DNA from: Coprinellus micaceus
Taxonomy: Eukaryota; Basidiomycota; Agaricomycetes; Agaricales; Psathyrellaceae
Assembly: GCA_951394405.1 (NCBI GenBank)
Contig: OX596341.1
Coordinates: 1,426,001-1,490,000, forward strand
Length of the DNA stretch: 64,000 nt
Direction of reading: 5' to 3'
Of the stretch, positions 1-11,829 are shown piece by piece. The number at the start of each line of letters is the position of its first letter. Position 1 is the stretch's first letter. The notes beneath the pieces were generated by a model, which was given only the letters and a program-made list of their open reading frames with translations, searched no databases and was not told the origin of the DNA. Both the position numbers and the translations under genes were made by a program.

Positions 1-179
1 TTATCTTCTTTCAATGAAGGCTCGTTCACGAGACCACATCGGCGGTGCGAAGACCCCGTCTACTGACACCCTCAATTCATAGAGATATTTCTCAGAGTAT
101 AAGAGGCGTTGAGAGACTGACTTTGACAATCCTCAACCCACCCACCGATTCGCCTTCGACAATCGCAAGTGAAACAGCC

Positions 180-2223
180 ATGCCTTTGATCGTCCCTTTG
201 ACCCCTGCTTCTTACGTCGATTCCATCGTTTCCACAGTCAACGCGTACAAGGATGCCCGCGACGCGTATGTATAATGGTTCCCTCCGCCGTTATTCGTGG
301 AATTAATGGTCGACTTCTGTAGTATTGAGAAGATGTTTGACCAATCATCGGCCCTTCCCAACTGCTCCGTCGGACCCATCGCCGATAAATCCCTCACTGA
401 CCAGGAGAACCTGAAGAAGAAGCGCGAGCTCTACCATTGGTCTACGGAGAACGCCTACCCTCCTCACCTTTACGTAGTTCCTACCGAGGAGGTCCTCGCC
501 AAGGAGCAGATCTTCCAGGCAGACCGTCTCGCACAGGTGCAGGACATGGCGCACACCGTCCCGAAGTTCTTCTCCGAATTCGACAAAGGCGAGCTCACCC
601 TGACCATGGCTTCCATCGAGAAGCGTTACAAAGACCTCCACCAAGCTGCAGTTGACGCTGGGCTCAAGGATGTCTACGCCGCTCCCAACGTTGGACTCAG
701 GGCAGACTGGTATACCGACGCCGTCTTTGCTCAGCAACATCTCACTGGGGTCAATCCAACGGGCTTGAAGCGGGCATCCCAGGACTGGATCGCCGCGTTC
801 GGTCAAGCTGCCGCCGAGCAGAACAACGCCGCTGCCCAGAAAATCCTGACCTCCTCTCCCTCTTCTCTCTACGTCGTTGACAACACCGATTATCGCTACA
901 TCCTCGGCCTGGGCCCAAAGGACCCTCTCATCGCCCAGGGCGTCCCCATCCCCGGTGTCCCCGCAGGACAGCCCGCCTTTGGATGCGCATCCGTGACCCT
1001 CTTCACTCTTTCCAATGGCGGACGGCTTCACCCCGTCGCTGTCTGCCTCGACTACAAGAGTAGCATCCAGGAGAGTGTCACCGTCTTCAACAAACGCTTG
1101 ACTTTCGATGCCCAGGGTGTCGACGAAAAGGAGGACTGGCCATGGCGCTACGCCAAGATGGCTAGCAACATGTCCGACTGGCTCCGCCATGAGCTTACCA
1201 TTCACTTGACGGAAACCCACCTGATCGAAGAGGGTATCATCGTCGCTGCTCAACGCAACCTCCCCGACTCGCATGTCATCTACCAAGTCCTTCACCCGCA
1301 CTGGTACAAGACCATGTCGCTCAACTTCCTCGCTCGCCTGATTCTTGTGCCTACGTTTATCGAGAAGGTCGCGCCACTCGAGGTTCGTATCCTATTCTCC
1401 CCTTCACGATTCATGTCCCTGATGACCAAACATATTCCAGCTCGACCAAATCAAGTACATGATTAGGCAGTCTTACGTGAATTTCGACTTCACTGGTCGC
1501 TACGCACCCGCCGAATTGAAGAGTCGCGGCTTCGACACGTCCAAGCTCGATGAACCTAAGTTCCACAACTACCTGTATGCCCGCGAAATTTCCAAGTGCT
1601 GGGACGTCCTCAGGTCCTTCGTTTCGGACGTCCTCCGTAGCGCCTACCCCAAGGGGGATGCCGACGTCCGCGCCGACAAGTACCTGGCTGGATTCTGTGC
1701 CGAGATGCGTTCCCTCCAAGGAGCACAGTTGCCTTCCTTCCCTGTCGTCAAGACGCTCAGCGAGCTTATCGACATGGTCACCATGTGCATCCAGATCGCT
1801 TCTCCTCAACACAACGCCATCAACTACCTCCAGCAGTTCTACCTGTCCTTCGTTCCCAACCGTCCAGGCTCCTTCGCCACCCCTGTTCCTACAACCCTTG
1901 CGGAGGTACAAGGCTACACCGAGGAGCACGTCCTCGCCGCGCTGCCTATCGGCGGTTTCGCTGACAGGGTCGAGTGGATGCTCATGGCGCAGGTTCCATT
2001 CCTGCTCTCCGCCGAGGTCGACCCCGAGAGCAACATCGAGGAGTACGCGGCCTCGACCAGTAAGAGCTCCAACCCCCACATCGCAAAGGCTGGTGTGGCT
2101 TTCTCCAAGAACATCCAGGCGTTGAAAGGTCTCTTCGACAAGTATGACAAGCAGAAGGATGACCAGGTGACTGCTTACCATGTCCTGGACCCCAAGGTTA
2201 TCGCCCAGTCCATCCTCATTTAG
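180..2223 (+). CDS. Lipoxygenase 1 (tandem copy A)
   Basis: Dioxygenase adding O2 to polyunsaturated fatty acids such as linoleate; in mushrooms such enzymes feed oxylipin and C8 volatile formation. Exons 180-265, 323-1382 and 1441-2223 give 642 residues, a normal length for short fungal lipoxygenases without the plant N-terminal beta barrel. All expected metal ligands are visible: an H-x4-H pair (H318, H323) in RHELTIHLTETH, H506 and N510 in QHNAIN, and C-terminal I642 (ends SILI). The start at 180 was chosen because the downstream copy aligns with this first exon (LTPASYVDSIVSTV against LTSASYMGHIVSTV). No signal peptide is evident, so it is probably cytosolic. The next gene is a close paralogue with introns at identical positions. 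Whether it uses iron or manganese cannot be told from sequence. Confidence 0.93.
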
Positions 2224-3350
2224 GCGCTCCCCGCATATCCTGTGTCATTCGCATCGATGTTCTCTCGTTCTTGTTTTGTCACCAAAGTGTAATAGTACCT
2301 CAACTTGTCGTCTTGAATTCAGCCGTGCCCTGGCTACCTCGCGATGTGAATCTGCAGCGGATCTGACGCTCGTATGATACGAGTTTAGATTTGAGAGGGG
2401 TACAAGTCGAATCGAGTCGCTAGAAGATGTTGCAGAGGGCGAAGTTGTTGGAAGTTGTCACCAGAACGCTTCGGAAAACTCCGGTCCTTGTGATGGCAAC
2501 GGGGTTTGAACTTAGATAGGGGCTAAAGGAACGGGCGCTTAAACCCGACGAACGGGACTCGAAGAGAGGTACGTCCTCTCCGATCGCAGAGAGTAGCAGC
2601 TCCCTGTATAACCTCAGCTTGAGCTGTTTGGTCCCCTGATACACCCACCTCCCACCTCGTGGCCAAGGGTGAGCGCCCTCATCCCGTCGCCACCTCCGTG
2701 GCGGCTATCTAATCGTAGGGTCCCATGAGCGTATGTTACTTATGACTTGGACTTTCAATAGAACAGAGGACTAATATCTCTGCGTCCACCCAAACCTCCC
2801 CGTTGACCTTCCGAGGCTGTTGAGAGATAAGCCATTAGGCCTTAGGCCTGTCCCGGTTGACGAGAATACTTGTGTCATAGTATCCAATTCATAGTGTCAC
2901 GGGAGCCCAAGTGGAGTATAGACTGCGGCCGCACCGTACTACAAGCGCGCTAAATGAAAATGGCGTCGTCATGTGCACCTAACTATTCTGAGAACAAAAC
3001 GAAGGTAAGTAGGGCACATGGGCTGAAGTTGCGGGAGGTTGCGGGAGGTTGCAGGGAAAGATATCATGGACCTGCTCTATTTTTAAACGTCTTATTGTAT
3101 TACCCCAGTAGCACCTTGACGCGTCTCCTGAATTGTTTGGAGCGATCCCGAGAAACCCTTGTAGTTGCATTCCAGTGGTCTACTGCGGAGAATACGCCTC
3201 ACGCTCGTACCTTTAAGAAACAGCCTTGTTATAGCACCACTTGTTGCTTAGATCAAATCTCATAATTGACTATATAACCTTAACGTAGACCAGGATTGAC
3301 TTCATCCCCCCTTGGAGACCTCCGCCTTCACCGCCTACTACGACCCCAAG
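2224..3350. other. Intergenic region between the two lipoxygenases
   Basis: About 1.1 kb without a convincing gene. It should hold the terminator of copy A and the promoter of copy B. A short direct repeat (GCGGGAGGTT twice, near 3030-3050) and a TATA-like box near 3271 are the only visible features. Confidence 0.6.
3271..3276 (+). promoter_or_regulatory. TATA-like box of lipoxygenase 2
   Basis: TATATA lies 80 bases upstream of the ATG of the second lipoxygenase, a plausible core promoter spacing. No equally clear box was seen before copy A, so the two copies may differ in expression. Confidence 0.4.
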
Positions 3351-5385
3351 ATGTTCTCTGATCCTGCCCCTTTGACGTCTGCCTCGTACATGGGGCATAT
3401 CGTCTCAACCGTGGATAAATATAAGGACGAGCGCAATAGGTGCGGCTTTGAGACCTCATACATAGTCAATCAGGATCGTTCAAAGGTGAACTCCACACAG
3501 GATTGAGCGAATGTTCGACGAGTCCCCACACTTGCCGGACACTTTACTCACGCCCCTGGGGAATTCTTCGCAGTCCGACGAAAAGAACCTGAAGCAGAAA
3601 CGGGACCTCTACCAGTGGTCAACGGAGGGTGGTTTCCCCCCTTACCTCAAACAGATCCCCAGAGACGAACAAGTCGGCATATTCAAGATCTTCGACGTCG
3701 ATCGCGTATGGGCCGTCACGGGTGGAGTTCCTGGGGAAATTTACGACTTCTTCTCGGGCTTGTCCGATGGTAAAGTCACGATGGACTCAATTGAGAGGCA
3801 ATACGAAGACCTCCATGTCGCTGCGGTGAAGTCTGGAGATGCGGACATCTATACCGCGCCGAACATCGGGCTGAGGCCAGATTCTGACTGGTACACCGAT
3901 GCCGTGTTTGGGCAACAATATCTCACTGGGGTCAACCCAACTGGTTTAACCCAAGCGTCCTCAGATTGGGTCGCTGGGTTTTCTCAGGCCGCTTCCGACC
4001 AGCAAAACACCGCCGTGCAGAAAATCCTCTCTACATCTCCTTCATCACTCTACGTCGTCGACAACAGCGACTACCGTCATATCTTGGGTCTAGCCGCGAA
4101 TGCGCCCATCATCTCCCCGAGCATTTTTGGCCACTCGGCTTATGGATGCGCCTCAGTCACCCTCTTCACTCTTTCCGATTCTGGGAAGCTCCACCCTTTA
4201 TCTGTCTGCCTCGACTACCAGGGTAGCCTCAAGGCGGGGTCGAGTGTGACCATATTCAACAAGCGTCTGACACCTGATACCCAAGGGATCAACGAGAAGA
4301 TCGACTGGCCATGGCGCTACGCCAAGATGTGTGCTTCCGTCTCGGATTGGACGCGCCATGAGCTTTCCGTCCATCTTACGGAGACACATCTGCTCGAGGA
4401 AGCCCTCATCGTCGCTGCTCAGCGCAACTTCCCCGACTCCCATATCGTCTGCCAAGTTCTTCGTCCTCACTGGCTTAAGACGCTTTCGCTCAATTTCCTC
4501 GCCCGCCGGACCCTTGTGCCTGTCTTCATCAATGCGATTGCGCCCCTTGAGGTCCGTCATTCCAACCCTGATGCACTGACAAGGACTAATAGTTCTTGAC
4601 AGCTTGACCAAGTCAAGACCTTCGTTAGGCAGTCCTATATGAACTTTGATTTTACCGGTCGCTACGTGCCCAAAGACCTGAAGAGCCGCGGTTTCGACCC
4701 GTCCCACCTCGATGACAAGAAGCTCCACAACAGTCTCTACGCTCGCAACATCTCCAAGTGCTGGGATGCCATTCATGCATTTGTCTCCGACATTCTTCAC
4801 GGCGCTTATCCAACCGGAGACGCCGGTGTGCTCGCCGACACCTACATCGCTGGGTTCTGCGCGGAGATGAAGTCTCAGAAAGGTGGCCAATTACCGTCCT
4901 TCCCCACCGTCAAGTCTCTCAACGAGCTCATTGATGTGGTCACCATGTGCATTCACATCGCTTCCCCTCAGCACAGCGCCGTCAACTATCTCCAGCAGTA
5001 TTATCTCTCCTTCGTTCCCAACCGCCCTGCTTCGCTCGCCGCGCCGCTCCCAACAACGTTGGCCCAACTCCAGGGCTACACTGAGGACAGTCTTATCGAT
5101 TCGTTGCCCATGAGCGGCGTCGAGGACAGGACCGAGTGGATGTTCATGGCCCAGGTCCCGTATCTTCTCTCCGCCGAGGTCGATCCTGAGAACAGCATCG
5201 AGGACTACGCGGATTCCACCAAGACGGACAAGAACCCCTTCATCGCCGAGGCTGGCGCGCAGTTCGCGAACAACATCCATGGCCTGAAGGCTCTCTTCGA
5301 CAGCTACAACCAGGGATTCGATGACAAGGTTGCCCCATACCATGTCCTCGATCCTAGGCTCGTTGCTCAATCCATCCTCATTTAA
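3351..5385 (+). CDS. Lipoxygenase 2 (tandem copy B)
   Basis: Paralogue of the preceding gene with the same predicted fatty-acid dioxygenase activity. Exons 3351-3439, 3501-4551 and 4603-5385 encode 641 residues. Both introns sit at the same codons as in copy A, after the N-terminal helix and after APLE, showing direct tandem duplication. The ligand set is intact: H316 and H321 (H-x4-H in RHELSVHLTETH), H504 and N508 (QHSAVN) and terminal I641. The third exon is 783 bases in both copies. The proteins diverge in many surface positions and in the loop around residue 230, so the duplication is not very recent. A TATA-like box lies 80 bases upstream of the start. Confidence 0.93.
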
Positions 5386-5597
5386 CTGTGGGCTGAAGAT
5401 TGTGAACACTGTTCAATCGTGTCAATAAAGGACTTGGCCCAATATTTTTCGTCTGACGACCCCCTAGGTTTGGTCGCTGAGAAGGCCCGGGAGCGATGAC
5501 GTGCAGAACCTTTGGAAGATGAAGGGAAGGGTATATTAAGCAAGGGTAAAGCGGCATAGCATAGTTGAGAAAATAGTATGGGATTTCCACTCGAGCC

Positions 5598-8386
5598 TTA
5601 TCCAAGGAAGTCGAAGATGACTCTGTTAGCAGAACGCGGTTAACTATGTCCCTAATGGAAGTGCAACGAATGAGACGTACCTTCCCCACTCCTGCCCGTT
5701 ATATAGCAAAATGCCTCTGACTTCAACGCTGTCAAGCTCCAGTCCAAGCTCGAACTCGGTGTAGAATCCGGCCATATTCGAAACAGCGGCGTTCTGCTGG
5801 AAAGTTGGCAGGGAGGTAAGGTCCACAGTCCACTTGCACAGCTCGAGGACTTCGCCCTCATCGGTGTATCGCATAATCTTGTCATTGTCGCTGGTGAAGA
5901 GCGTGGCAACGAACGAGGAGTCAGATGGAGATTGAGAGAATTTGCAGAACTTGGTCGTGAGTCGTTGGCTGAAGGACGTGGGGATTGCTATCAGCTATGA
6001 ATCGACAACACAGACTCGAGCAATCTCACCCCTTTCGTATGATTGCCCCCTTCGACACCAGGTACTGCAACCTGTTCTCACAAATGGGAACACCGGCGTC
6101 GTTATTCTTGATATATGCGGGTCGTTTGAGCCAATCTTCCTGTTCAGCAGGTAGCTTGACCTTCATGATGTAGGACCTAGGACAAATGATGGTCGAAACG
6201 AGGCTCTTCTTTGCCAAACCGTACTGGGCAGCTCCACGGAGAGTTGCAGTGTCTGCATCGGGTGGACGAGCAATGATGGGGATGCGGTTCTTGAATTGGG
6301 CCTGTATGCATATTTAACTTAGTGCGAGTAGGCGCCAAGACGGTGAAGCCACTTACCTCGACCCTTTGCTTCAAATACTCGCTTCCAGCGAAACCACCGA
6401 CGAGGAGAAGCGCATGGATTGGCTGTTCGACACGTGAGACCTGCTCCTCGAGCAACTGGACGACTTGGTTGACCACGGGGTCAAAGACTTCTCGGCGGAG
6501 TAGGTTGCCGGGTATTGAAAGCTGGCCATTGAATAGACCAACGGTGGGGTCGTGAGGGTCCTCGACATTGAAGCACGTAAAGTGGAACATGTTATCTGTC
6601 AAACGAAATGAGTGGGACAGGTCGGAAAAGTATGAGGAGACAAACATACCGTCGTCTTCAATGCCGGCATAGTTGAGCTTGTCAGTCTCACTGAAGGAGT
6701 GCACTGTGAGACGCGTCAATAGGGGTCAGATGGTCTGCATACTAGCTTCACTAACTGAAGTAGGCCAACGACGCGGGGTCGAGATGTGCCGGATGGTCAG
6801 CTAAGAGCGTCTACCCATCATATCAGTACTTGACATCATCATACTGGTCAGCTATCGCGCACCTTAACAAGCTCTCTGAACCGCAAATCCAAGAACAAAC
6901 TACCACAGTTTGCCCCGGACCTCGCACACATCTCCGCAATCTCCAAGTGTGCCATCTGGCCGATAATCTTATACACTGCCAGGTCAACTGTACCACCACC
7001 TGCGTCGCATACGATGAAGTTTTGGGACGGCTTCAGGTTGTGCAAGTTGGTCAAGTGTGCGCAGTGTACGGCGGCTGCCTCGGGTTCGGTGATGATCTTC
7101 AGCCTGTCCCTCCAGCTGGTGTCGCCTGCCCGAGAGCTGGCAACAAGACCGGCAGCGATTGCTGCCTCGCGCATGATCTCGCATCCTTTTGCATCCCATG
7201 CAGCGGGCACGGTCAGCCAAACTTCGGCAGTGTCTAGAGGAAGGAGAAGGCGCGTTAGGGCTCTTAATAGGCTTGGGATCGACAAATAAGCTTACTAAGG
7301 TCTGCAACTGCTCCGATGTCTCGAGTAATCTGGTCTTTAGCGTATTCCCAAAGGCAGGTGAGGAAGTCGATGATGAGATCGATTGGTTTTTTGCCGAGCT
7401 ACGATAACCATGAGCCCCTGTGTTATAGGCCGACATACGGGCACTCACCGGGATCTCGGGGAGGCGAGGGTCGACGGCGGACTCGTCACGCAGAGCATGG
7501 GGCTCCAAGAACAACTTGAACCATTCGCACTTTTGAGTGCCTGCCATTGGACTAGCATTCTTAGCCTCCAGCCCCCACGCAATCACCTGTCCCATCTCAT
7601 CGTACAGCAAGCATGTTGGGATCTACACGCGCCGTGATAAGCATCGAACTGCCCTTTGACGAGCTGCCAACGCACCTTTCGGAATGTCTCGAAGGAACCC
7701 GGCCAATTAAGGATCTGCTGCACTTGTCCCCCTGCAATTCTGGAAGAACCATAGGCCTGTAAACGTATAAATGAAACTTGTTTCATGATGTTCAGCGCTA
7801 CGGAATGCACGCACAACACCGGAGAAGGTTGTACCTATGAAACGACGCGTCAGAGCCCGTTTACCTTGAAGTTGTCGGGAAAGCGCTCACCAAAATCGAT
7901 AGAGACCGACATCCTAGTTTCGTCAGCTGCCTTTTGTGCAAAGCCCGGAGGGAGCATGGGTAACGGAGGGTTGTTCATTGGAGGTGGGCTGGCCGAGTTG
8001 AACGCAGATGGTGGGCGCATAATGGAGTCCGCCGCGGTGTGACCAAAGTTAGACGACCCAGGAGGCGGTGAATGGGGTGCCGTCGTCGAATAGCCCGTGA
8101 ACTGTTGCTGCATCGCCGGCGGAGGTGATGACGACTGGCCCCACTGGGGTGTCCCATTCATGGTCATGGGATTGAAGCCATTCTGCTGCTGTCCCACTTG
8201 TGGTTGAGGGGTCCCATACGTGGCTGGCGGCGTGGCAAGGACAGGCTGCTGCATCCCCCATTGCTGGGGCTTCTCCAGCGCAGTGTGGCCAGTTGGCTGT
8301 TGCGAAATCGTCCCTTGAGGATAGTTCACCACATTTGAGCGGTTCTGGAGATCGTCCGGTTTCGCTGCTTCGCCGCAACAGCCCAT
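5598..8386 (-). CDS. HSPA12-like Hsp70 ATPase with lipidation-type N-terminus
   Basis: Actin/Hsp70-fold ATPase of the large fungal HSPA12-like group. Twelve exons (8386-7891, 7834-7815, 7756-7676, 7622-7449, 7398-7296, 7233-6863, 6810-6756, 6703-6650, 6595-6357, 6301-6030, 5968-5681, 5622-5598) give 725 residues. Phosphate loop 1 is IDFGTTFSGV (about residues 163-172), phosphate loop 2 is CDAGGGTVDL, and the adenosine motif is LLVGGFAGSEYL. There is no canonical Hsp70 substrate-binding domain. The first 160 residues are Pro/Gln/Gly-rich and probably disordered, and start MGCCGEAAKP, a pattern suited to N-myristoylation at Gly2 and palmitoylation at Cys3/Cys4. A paralogue at 59 kb lacks this extension. 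The client is unknown. Confidence 0.9.
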
Positions 8387-8983
8387 GGTGGTGGTGGAGA
8401 AGAAAGAGACGCCAGAAAACCAGCCGAGCAAGTTCCAGCTGTTGACCTGTTCGGCTGCAGTACGCACAGGACTGTTTGGGCGCTTGAACAAGGCAGTCCC
8501 TGAAAGCTGTGCTGAAGTCCCAGGTCCCAACGACCTTTCGACAAGTTCTTTCGAGAAAGGGGTGCGTTCGAGCTTGTTCAATGTGGTAGACACAAGCAGA
8601 TGTTGGTTGGGTATACCGTTTCCTGCCGTAATATATTGGATTTCCACCCAAAATCGCCATTGGCTATCATCTCAACCCGGTGAACCCGGGTCGACATGAT
8701 ACATTTGATGCGCGCTCAAGGTGGTGCATCGTAAATTCGAGACGCGTCTGGAGGGTTTCTCCAGATTGAAATTGCGAGAGAATGTACTTGGGGTGTAGAA
8801 TTGGGCATGATTGGGGTGCTGCATGGGGCGGAAGGAGCCAAGGTATATATTTCAGGTCATTCAGGTTTGCAGAGGCCGAAATCAAGCGGAGTTCGAAGTC
8901 AGCGGCATATCCCGAGCGTCGCCGTCCGCATCGTCCTCCTTATAACCGTGTCGACTTTCTGTACAACCCCGACCTCCGACGAA
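8387..8983. other. Divergent promoter region
   Basis: About 600 bases between the Hsp70-like gene (-) and the 107-residue gene (+). A TATATAT stretch at 8843-8849 lies 135 bases before the + strand start. No coding exon is recognised here. Confidence 0.5.
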
Positions 8984-9360
8984 ATGGCCGCAGCTCAATC
9001 GACGAAACAACTTGCTACCAAGTTAGGCACGCTGGCCAACACCTGGGTGCACGATCCTTTCCGCCCCAACATCCAAGCCTCGACATTCCTCCAATCCCTG
9101 GCCCGACACCCCCGTCTTACCCCTCAGGCTGTTCAGGCAGTTGCTACTCTGCACCGAGGTGACGTGAAGAAGGCTGTACGTCTCGAGTCGTGTTATTAAG
9201 GGGTATCAGGGTGCTAATATCTGTGCAGCATCTTCTGTCGGACAAGATGCTGCATCCACCTTCAACACCTCACTACTACGACCGCTTGTTGGAGGGATTC
9301 AAGAAGAGTCAGGAAGGGGTCGCTCGACCATGGTGGAAGATCTTCTTCAACATCTGGTGA
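8984..9360 (+). CDS. Conserved-looking small protein, function unknown
   Basis: Exons 8984-9175 and 9229-9360 give 107 residues; the intron has a good donor (GTACGT), a branch-like GCTAAT and a CAG acceptor, and the frame closes cleanly. The N-terminal half is helical and basic (QLATKLGTLANTW); the C-terminal end is aromatic (PWWKIFFNIW). The compact helical shape resembles small mitochondrial ribosomal or assembly proteins, but I do not recognise the family and this is only a guess. The stop lies 63 bases from the stop of the convergent ALO gene, leaving little room for terminators. Confidence 0.75.
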
Positions 9361-9423
9361 TTTCGATGCCAGTGCAACACCACAAAATATACTCTACGGA
9401 CTATCGCTAATATCACCTCACCC

Positions 9424-11165
9424 TCAACGCGTCGCACCTGGAAGCAACCTCTTCTTGAATAGTCGCGGATCCACATCCACGCCGAACAAATGTCTTTGCA
9501 CGTACTCGCTCCTGAACACCCCCTTCACATCTACGCGATCTAACACACTCCTGAAATCGTCGAATTTGGGATACAGCTCGCGCAGATCGTCGGGCTTCAG
9601 CTTGTGCGCCTTTGCCCAGTGTGGACGACCCCCATGCTTGAAGACGACGCGTTCAAAGTGGTCAAAGTATTTGTGGTACGGGGTGCTGAAACCGTAGGGT
9701 CTGGAAAACTACGCTTTAGAGATTTGCCAGGTAGAACAGGGGATGTAAGCTCACTTGAACTGCACAATCCCAATCCAGCACGTCGTTTCTGCGCGACTGG
9801 GGCTTAGCCACAGGTCATCAGCTGCAGTCACCCGCATTTCAATGGGGAAGTGTGGCCGGATCCCATTGGGGTCGTGTATTTCCTTCTCGATCCAGTCGCG
9901 GAATTCACGGATGCACGCTTCGGCGTTTCGCAGAGGGAGGGCCCATTCTGTCGTATTGTGGGGGTACTGCAGACCGGGTTATGTTATGTTTGCATGCATC
10001 ACGAGAGGTGGACGCAGGACGACGTACTCTGCAGTCGACGTTGAATACCCGGTAGCTGTCATTTACGACGACCGAGTCCCCACTTGCAAGCCAGGCGGCG
10101 AATCGGCCGGCGTGGGTGTTGAGCGAACCGATGTATCGCCCTGCAAAGAGTAACGCCTGAACGGCGTGGTACGCCAGCAAGCGGTCCCAGAACCAGCTCC
10201 CGCTGGTGCGTATGGGCTATCCCGGAAGGATTAGATTACCCTGTCTATACGCGCGAGCGATAACGCACCTCCGTCGTCCTGTTCGCATACCCACACCGCA
10301 CAGTCCCAGCAGCGGGGAACCACCAGAACCTCGGATGCTCTGCCCTCTGCGCCAACTCCCCCATCTTGCCGATGAAGTCGTCGAACTGGAGCGTCTCCCC
10401 GACTTCCTTCAGTCTGAACGCCGGCTCCACGGTCATCTTGATCCTCAGGATCATCCCTGTCGCCCCTATTCCGCAGAGCGTTGCATTGAACAAGTCGGAG
10501 TCCTCGGTTGGGGAGCAGACCGCGACGGAGCCGTCCGCGAGGAGGAGGGTGAGCTCGGTCACGGATTTACCGATGAGATGGAACGAGAGCCCGGTGCCGT
10601 GGGTTGAGGTGCATATGACTCCGGCAAGAGTTTGCTCGGAGATCGACCCCAGGCTGCTGAACGCGAGTCCGTGACTACCAAGCTCTTGGTGCAGTTCGTT
10701 GAGGGTTATACCGGCTTCCGCGACGAAATATCGTTTCTCCGAACTAATCTACGTTGCCTCAAGAGGACGTTACCCTTCAACCCAATCGATACTCACCTCG
10801 ATGATTTTGTTCATCCTCGACATCCTGATCATGAACCCGCTCGTACATGCAAGATCGCTGGGACTATGTCCCACACCGACAGCCCTCACTACCTTTCCCT
10901 CCCTCCTCGCGAGCTCGAGGATCGTGCCGCATTGCTCCGCGGTCTCAGGCTCGAAAACTGCGAGGGGGGTGCAGTACCAGGTTTGGCCCCAGTTGTTGAA
11001 TCGGGCCCGAGGAGAATGAGAAGGGACGGTTATGGGCTGTAGCTTTTGGTAAAGGTGCTCCGTGGATATCCCTGCGAAGGTTGCTTCCCCATACTCCGGT
11101 CCGTCTAGGGTATGCTTGTCGTCGTCGTTGTCGATAGTGTTGGGCTTGCTCGAGTGCTGGGACAT
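9424..11165 (-). CDS. ALO1: D-arabinono-1,4-lactone oxidase
   Basis: FAD enzyme making D-erythroascorbate, the fungal vitamin C analogue, from D-arabinono-1,4-lactone; in yeast it sits on the mitochondrial outer membrane. Five exons (11165-10797, 10748-10269, 10216-10028, 9966-9755, 9700-9424) give 508 residues, close to yeast Alo1. The FAD-binding domain is marked by VRAVGVGHSPSDLACT near residues 90-105, including the histidine that carries covalent FAD in this family. Further on are SLGSISEQTLAG and STHGTG, and the C-terminal ALO domain shows the conserved RPHWAKAH motif. All junctions keep frame; the first intron is only 48 bases. The first 40 residues are hydrophilic and non-conserved. 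Confidence 0.94.
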
Positions 11166-11829
11166 GCGTTGGTCTGCGGAGAGGGGATGAAGAGGACGTG
11201 GATGTTAACTTACAACAGGTTTGCAAAGCCGATGACGCCTTCTTGGTGCACATGCGATATCGCAATCGTGCCACTCTCGGAGCGATATCGCAACTCTTGC
11301 TCATCCCCGTTCGGCGCCAATGCGGCTGAATAACCGCCCGTCCACGGTCTACGGTAGACCAGAGCGTGACGTCAGAATAGGGACCCCCAAAACTATACAT
11401 ATCACCGCAACTGTCGCAACAACGACCTTCGTCGGTGACGGTGTGCGCCGAATTTGAACCCATCTCCGGACACCTTACGATCACCCGAGTCCAAGCCCGT
11501 GGATCAGAGATAAGAGCAAGAGGAGATTGGAAGCTTGTTCGTTGGTAGAGCTATCGTCCCTTCTACTAGTACGCTTCGGGTATAGCTGGACCATTTCCTG
11601 ATACTCACGTCCTGGGCTTGGATGTGGTAGATCTCTCGTAAAAGCCCTATTTCAACCCAAGTTGTCCAAGATTCGTCCGAGCAGCACGGGCGCTAAAGTT
11701 CACGGGATCTGCCGAAATGTCAGGGACCCCAAAGTCCCACCTGTTACGTAACATAAATTTTGGATTTGGCGCTCGCAGTGAGTTCAGCGAACTTGAATCC
11801 AACCTCTCTGCCTCAGTTCGCTCGGTACC
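11166..11829. other. Divergent promoter region ALO1/NOC2
   Basis: About 660 bases between the starts of ALO1 (-) and NOC2 (+). No coding exon is recognised; it should hold both promoters. Confidence 0.5.

Noticed and set aside
345..1301. 318-codon open frame antisense to lipoxygenase 1
   Set aside because: Mirror frame of a real coding exon; no motif, and the sense frame carries the full set of lipoxygenase ligands. Similar antisense frames at 1411-2181, 4198-4890 and 23741-24253 were left out for the same reason.
3312..3350. Earlier start for lipoxygenase 2
   Set aside because: The open frame begins with TTG, not ATG; the ATG at 3351 aligns with the start of copy A.
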